From Nonomuraea thailandensis (lineage in GTDB: Bacteria; Actinomycetota; Actinomycetes; Streptosporangiales; Streptosporangiaceae): a DNA stretch of 64,000 nt. Positions 62,013-64,000 of this stretch are shown in pieces. The notes under the pieces were generated by a model. That model was given only the letters and a program-made list of their open reading frames with translations, was not told the origin of the DNA and made no database searches. Positions within the stretch are counted from its first letter, which is position 1. Each line of letters opens with the position of its first letter. Both the position numbers and the translations under genes were made by a program. Location of the stretch: assembly GCF_024172165.1 (NCBI RefSeq), contig NZ_JAMZEB010000002.1, positions 5,539,501-5,603,500 of the forward strand. Reading direction: 5' to 3'.

Positions 62013-62558
62013 GTGATGGACGAACGTCGCATGATACGCGTTTCCAAGTATCTCGCCAGGCATCTGCGGCACGATCCGCAGCGCATCGGCCTCACGCTCG
62101 ATCCGGCCGGCTGGGTGGAGGTGGAGGAGCTGCTGCGGGCCGCCGCCGCGCACGGCTTCCCGATCACGCACGACGAGCTGCGGACCGTCGTCGCCGCCAA
62201 CGACAAGCGCCGCTACGCGATCGAAGCGGGACGGATCAGGGCCAGCCAGGGGCACTCGGTGCCGGTGGACCTGGGGCTGCCCGCGATCGAGCCGCCCGAG
62301 GTGCTCTACCACGGCACGGTGGGGCGGTTCCTGGCGGCGATCAGGCGGGAGGGCCTGCGGCCGATGAGCCGGCACCACGTGCACCTGTCACCCGACCGGG
62401 AGACGGCCACGCGGGTGGGGACCCGGCGGGGCGTCCCGGTGGTGCTGGTGGTGGCGTCGGGGGTGATGCACGCCGACGGGCACGCGTTCCTGCGCAGCGC
62501 CAACGGGGTGTGGCTGGTGGACCACGTGCCGCCGGGTTACCTGCGGTTCCCGTCCTGA
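62013..62558 (+). CDS. kptA: RNA 2'-phosphotransferase
   Basis: 181 residues of the KptA/Tpt1 family. N-terminal winged-helix: VSKYLARHLRHDP, GWVEVEELL and NDKRRYAIE. Catalytic part: LYHGT, HVHLSPDRETA and the C-terminal GVWLVDHVPPGYL. It removes a 2'-phosphate from RNA using NAD+, making ADP-ribose 1'',2''-cyclic phosphate; bacterial members can also ADP-ribosylate phosphorylated ends. GTG 62013 or ATG 62016 starts it; no ribosome-binding site is visible. It overlaps the NADAR gene tail to tail by 22 bases. Confidence 0.9.
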   Translation: MMDERRMIRVSKYLARHLRHDPQRIGLTLDPAGWVEVEELLRAAAAHGFPITHDELRTVVAANDKRRYAIEAGRIRASQGHSVPVDLGLPAIEPPEVLYHGTVGRFLAAIRREGLRPMSRHHVHLSPDRETATRVGTRRGVPVVLVVASGVMHADGHAFLRSANGVWLVDHVPPGYLRFPS

Positions 62559-63109
62559 AGGATGCTCCTGGCGGCCATCAGGGCGAAGCCGAGCAGGTTG
62601 AGGCCCTGCCACCGCCCCGGCGAGGCGGCGCGGTCGTCGTCGGCCGCCAGGCCGATGCCCCACACCCGGTCAACAGGGCTGGCCTCGACGAGGACGCGCC
62701 GGCCGGTGCCGAGCAGGTAACCGGTCAGCTCGTCGTCCCGGCCGAACTTGGCCACGTTGCCGCGTACGACGATGTCGAAGCGGCGCTCCTCCCATCTCGC
62801 CTGGTCGTAGCCGCGCACGCCGCGGCCGAGCGCCTTGGCCTGCGCGGGATGCCCGGCGGCGAGGATCCCGGCCGCCGCCTCCTCGTCGCCGAACAGCCAC
62901 GCCTTGTGCGCCATCATGTAGTGCTCGGCCGAGGCGAACGTGTGCCCGTCCTCAGTGAACCTGACCGGCCACCACTGGCTCAGGCAGCCCTGACCGACGC
63001 TGCCGTCGCGGGTGGGCTGGTGCCCCCAGAAGTACAGGTATTTCAGGCGTCTGCCGCGCCGCTCGGCGGCGGCCAGCTCCTCGACGGTCAGGGGAAGGTC
63101 ATCGGACAT
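62537..63109 (-). CDS. NADAR family protein (YbiA-like)
   Basis: 190 residues of the NADAR/YbiA family: YLYFWGH, CLSQWWPVRFTEDGHTFASAEHYMMAHKAWLFGD (region about 45-78), VRGNVAKFGR and EASPVDRVWGIGLAADD. E. coli YbiA acts on riboflavin-pathway intermediates; other NADAR proteins remove ADP-ribose from guanine in DNA. Upstream of ATG 63109 is CATACTATGCGCC, which could be a -10 of a leaderless message. Convergent overlap with kptA. Confidence 0.88.
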   Translation of the reverse strand: MSDDLPLTVEELAAAERRGRRLKYLYFWGHQPTRDGSVGQGCLSQWWPVRFTEDGHTFASAEHYMMAHKAWLFGDEEAAAGILAAGHPAQAKALGRGVRGYDQARWEERRFDIVVRGNVAKFGRDDELTGYLLGTGRRVLVEASPVDRVWGIGLAADDDRAASPGRWQGLNLLGFALMAARSILQDGNRR

Positions 63110-63284
63110 GGCGCATAGTATGCCCGGCAGCCCTCCTCGGGCGCGCAGGGATTTCCGGCCCGCGGGGCGCCGGCTCCGGCGGGCCGAGGCGCCGGTCACG
63201 GAGCTGCGCGAGTTCTTCGGCTCGCCGCGGTAAAGAAACGGTGCCCGGCCGCTGGCAGGCGGCGCGGCGGGTAGCGCGGCTCGC

Positions 63285-63512
63285 ATGGCCAAGAAGAAGA
63301 AGCAGGACCTGTCCCCGGGGGACGAGGTCTCCTGGAGCAGCCACGGCTCCACCGCCCAGGGCAAGGTCGAGAAGAAGATCACCAAGCGGCAGAAGGAGGC
63401 CGGGCGCACGGTCGCCGCCTCCCCCGAGGAGCCCCAGTACGTGGTGCGCAGCGAGAAGAGCGGCGGCAAGGCCGTGCACAAGCCGTCGGCGCTGCGCAAG
63501 GGCCGGAAATGA
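63285..63512 (+). CDS. DUF2945 (HVA1/Tudor-like) small protein
   Basis: 75 residues. The pattern LSPGDEVSWSSHGSTAQGKVEKKIT and PQYVVRSEKSGGKAVHKPSAL fits DUF2945, a small beta-barrel family related to fungal hypervirulence-associated proteins. Very rich in Lys, it could bind nucleic acid. Stop and start of the next gene overlap (ATGA). Confidence 0.87.
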   Translation: MAKKKKQDLSPGDEVSWSSHGSTAQGKVEKKITKRQKEAGRTVAASPEEPQYVVRSEKSGGKAVHKPSALRKGRK

Positions 63513-63844
63513 CCTCCGACGCCGACAGGAAGGCGATCGCGGACGCGTTCGGCGAGGCCGTGAACATGACCGCGAAAGAGCTCGAGCAGTGGCTGGCCAC
63601 CGGCGAGTCGAAGTCCGTCGGGCAGAAGGACGACGGCGGCGAGTCGGTGGGGCACGAGTCCGGCCGGAAGATCGTGGAGCTGCTGCGCGGCAAGAGGTCC
63701 GACTGGTCGGACGGCGACTACGCGCACATGAACAAGGTCGTCGGCTACGTCCGCCGCCACCTCGCCCAGCGTCCCTCGGGCGACGTCACCGACACCCGGT
63801 GGCGGTACTCGCTCATGAACTGGGGTCACGACCCGCTCAAATGA
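63509..63844 (+). CDS. DUF3140 protein
   Basis: 111 residues: FGEAVNMTAKELEQWLATGESKSVG, GRKIVELLRGKRSDWSDGDYAHMNKVVGYVRRHLAQRP and TRWRYSLMNWGHDPLK are the ordered motifs of DUF3140. The family often lies next to DUF2945, as here, with coupled starts. Soluble and helical; function unknown. Confidence 0.88.
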   Translation: MTSDADRKAIADAFGEAVNMTAKELEQWLATGESKSVGQKDDGGESVGHESGRKIVELLRGKRSDWSDGDYAHMNKVVGYVRRHLAQRPSGDVTDTRWRYSLMNWGHDPLK

Positions 63845-64000
63845 GCACCACTTCGCATCGTTTTCCCATAGTTTCTGCGTCAAGAAGGCGTAGGTGCGCT
63901 GGTGCTCGCGCGGACTGTTACGGTAGTGCGCGGTGCGCCGGGAAGTCTGGTCGGCAAGGGACTGCCGGTCGGATGTTCGGGGGAGGCGTTCGCGAATGCG
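63845..64000 (+). other. Intergenic region leading into a gene cut by the window edge
   Basis: TACGGT at 63919-63924 could be a -10 element. GGGGGAGG near 63979-63986 lies about nine bases before an ATG at 63996, which may open a gene beyond the window. Too little is present to name it. Confidence 0.3.

Noticed and set aside
63012..63233. Short open frame (73 codons, or about 37 from 63120) before the DUF2945 gene
   Set aside because: No ribosome-binding site, Arg/Pro-rich composition and no recognisable motif.
1..64000. tRNA, rRNA, CRISPR, insertion sequences, prophage or integrative-element ends
   Set aside because: No tRNA cloverleaf, regularly spaced repeat array, transposase, integrase or flanking direct repeat was recognised.

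Overview
This is a GC-rich, gene-dense actinobacterial chromosome segment. GC-rich third codon positions, many ATGA/GTGA/TGATG start-stop overlaps, Tat and lipoprotein export, a mycothiol-type PIG-L deacetylase, DUF1206, DUF2945 and DUF3140 proteins and a type II Wadjet-like cassette all point to Streptosporangiales or a close relative (a Nonomuraea-like genus is my inference). I see no rRNA, tRNA, CRISPR array, insertion sequence or prophage gene, and no gene-free stretch longer than about 300 bases.

Layout. 1-5.4 kb: a divergent two-component system, a solute-binding lipoprotein coupled to the response regulator, and a Glu-type amino-acid ABC transporter. A 19-base element recurs at the same distance from a -10 box upstream of the regulator and of the transporter. 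5.3-10.3 kb: an uncharacterised anchored protein, an amidase and an NB-ARC/TPR ATPase without an HTH. 10.5-13.7 kb: a translationally coupled trio ending in a Tat-exported cholesterol oxidase. 13.9-24.5 kb: mostly secreted or housekeeping proteins (glycerophosphodiesterase, DUF1206, TTC38-like TPR protein, PIG-L deacetylase, PQQ-type sugar dehydrogenase with Fn3 and CBM2, LuxR-type regulator, large subtilase with a seven-bladed propeller). 24.5-29.4 kb: a fructose-type ABC operon with its own LacI gene and a divergent sugar kinase, sharing two abutting 16-base operators. 29.4-34.1 kb: a rhamnose-type ABC operon behind a strong promoter and a different LacI-type palindrome. 34.2-41.0 kb: JetA-JetB-JetC of a type II Wadjet-like system, with no JetD nuclease gene in the window. 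41.2-43.7 kb: small proteins and a secreted S33 peptidase.

43.9-50.2 kb: a complete mrpAB-C-D-E-F-G cation/proton antiporter operon whose MrpC carries an unusual charged coiled-coil tail. 50.1-54.2 kb: a DUF6328-like membrane protein and a PaoABC-type molybdenum aldehyde oxidoreductase. 54.3-58.9 kb: acetate kinase, an erythromycin-esterase family protein and a RecD2-like helicase, with a duplicated start signal and a 16-base tandem repeat between them. 59-63.9 kb: a YdiJ-like FAD/Fe-S dehydrogenase, a KptA RNA 2'-phosphotransferase overlapping a NADAR-family gene tail to tail, and a DUF2945-DUF3140 pair.

The best leads are the JetD-less Wadjet cassette, the repeated regulator box, the MrpC coiled-coil extension, the KptA/NADAR pair and the cholesterol-oxidase operon. 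All functions are assigned from sequence features recognised by eye; no database search was run.
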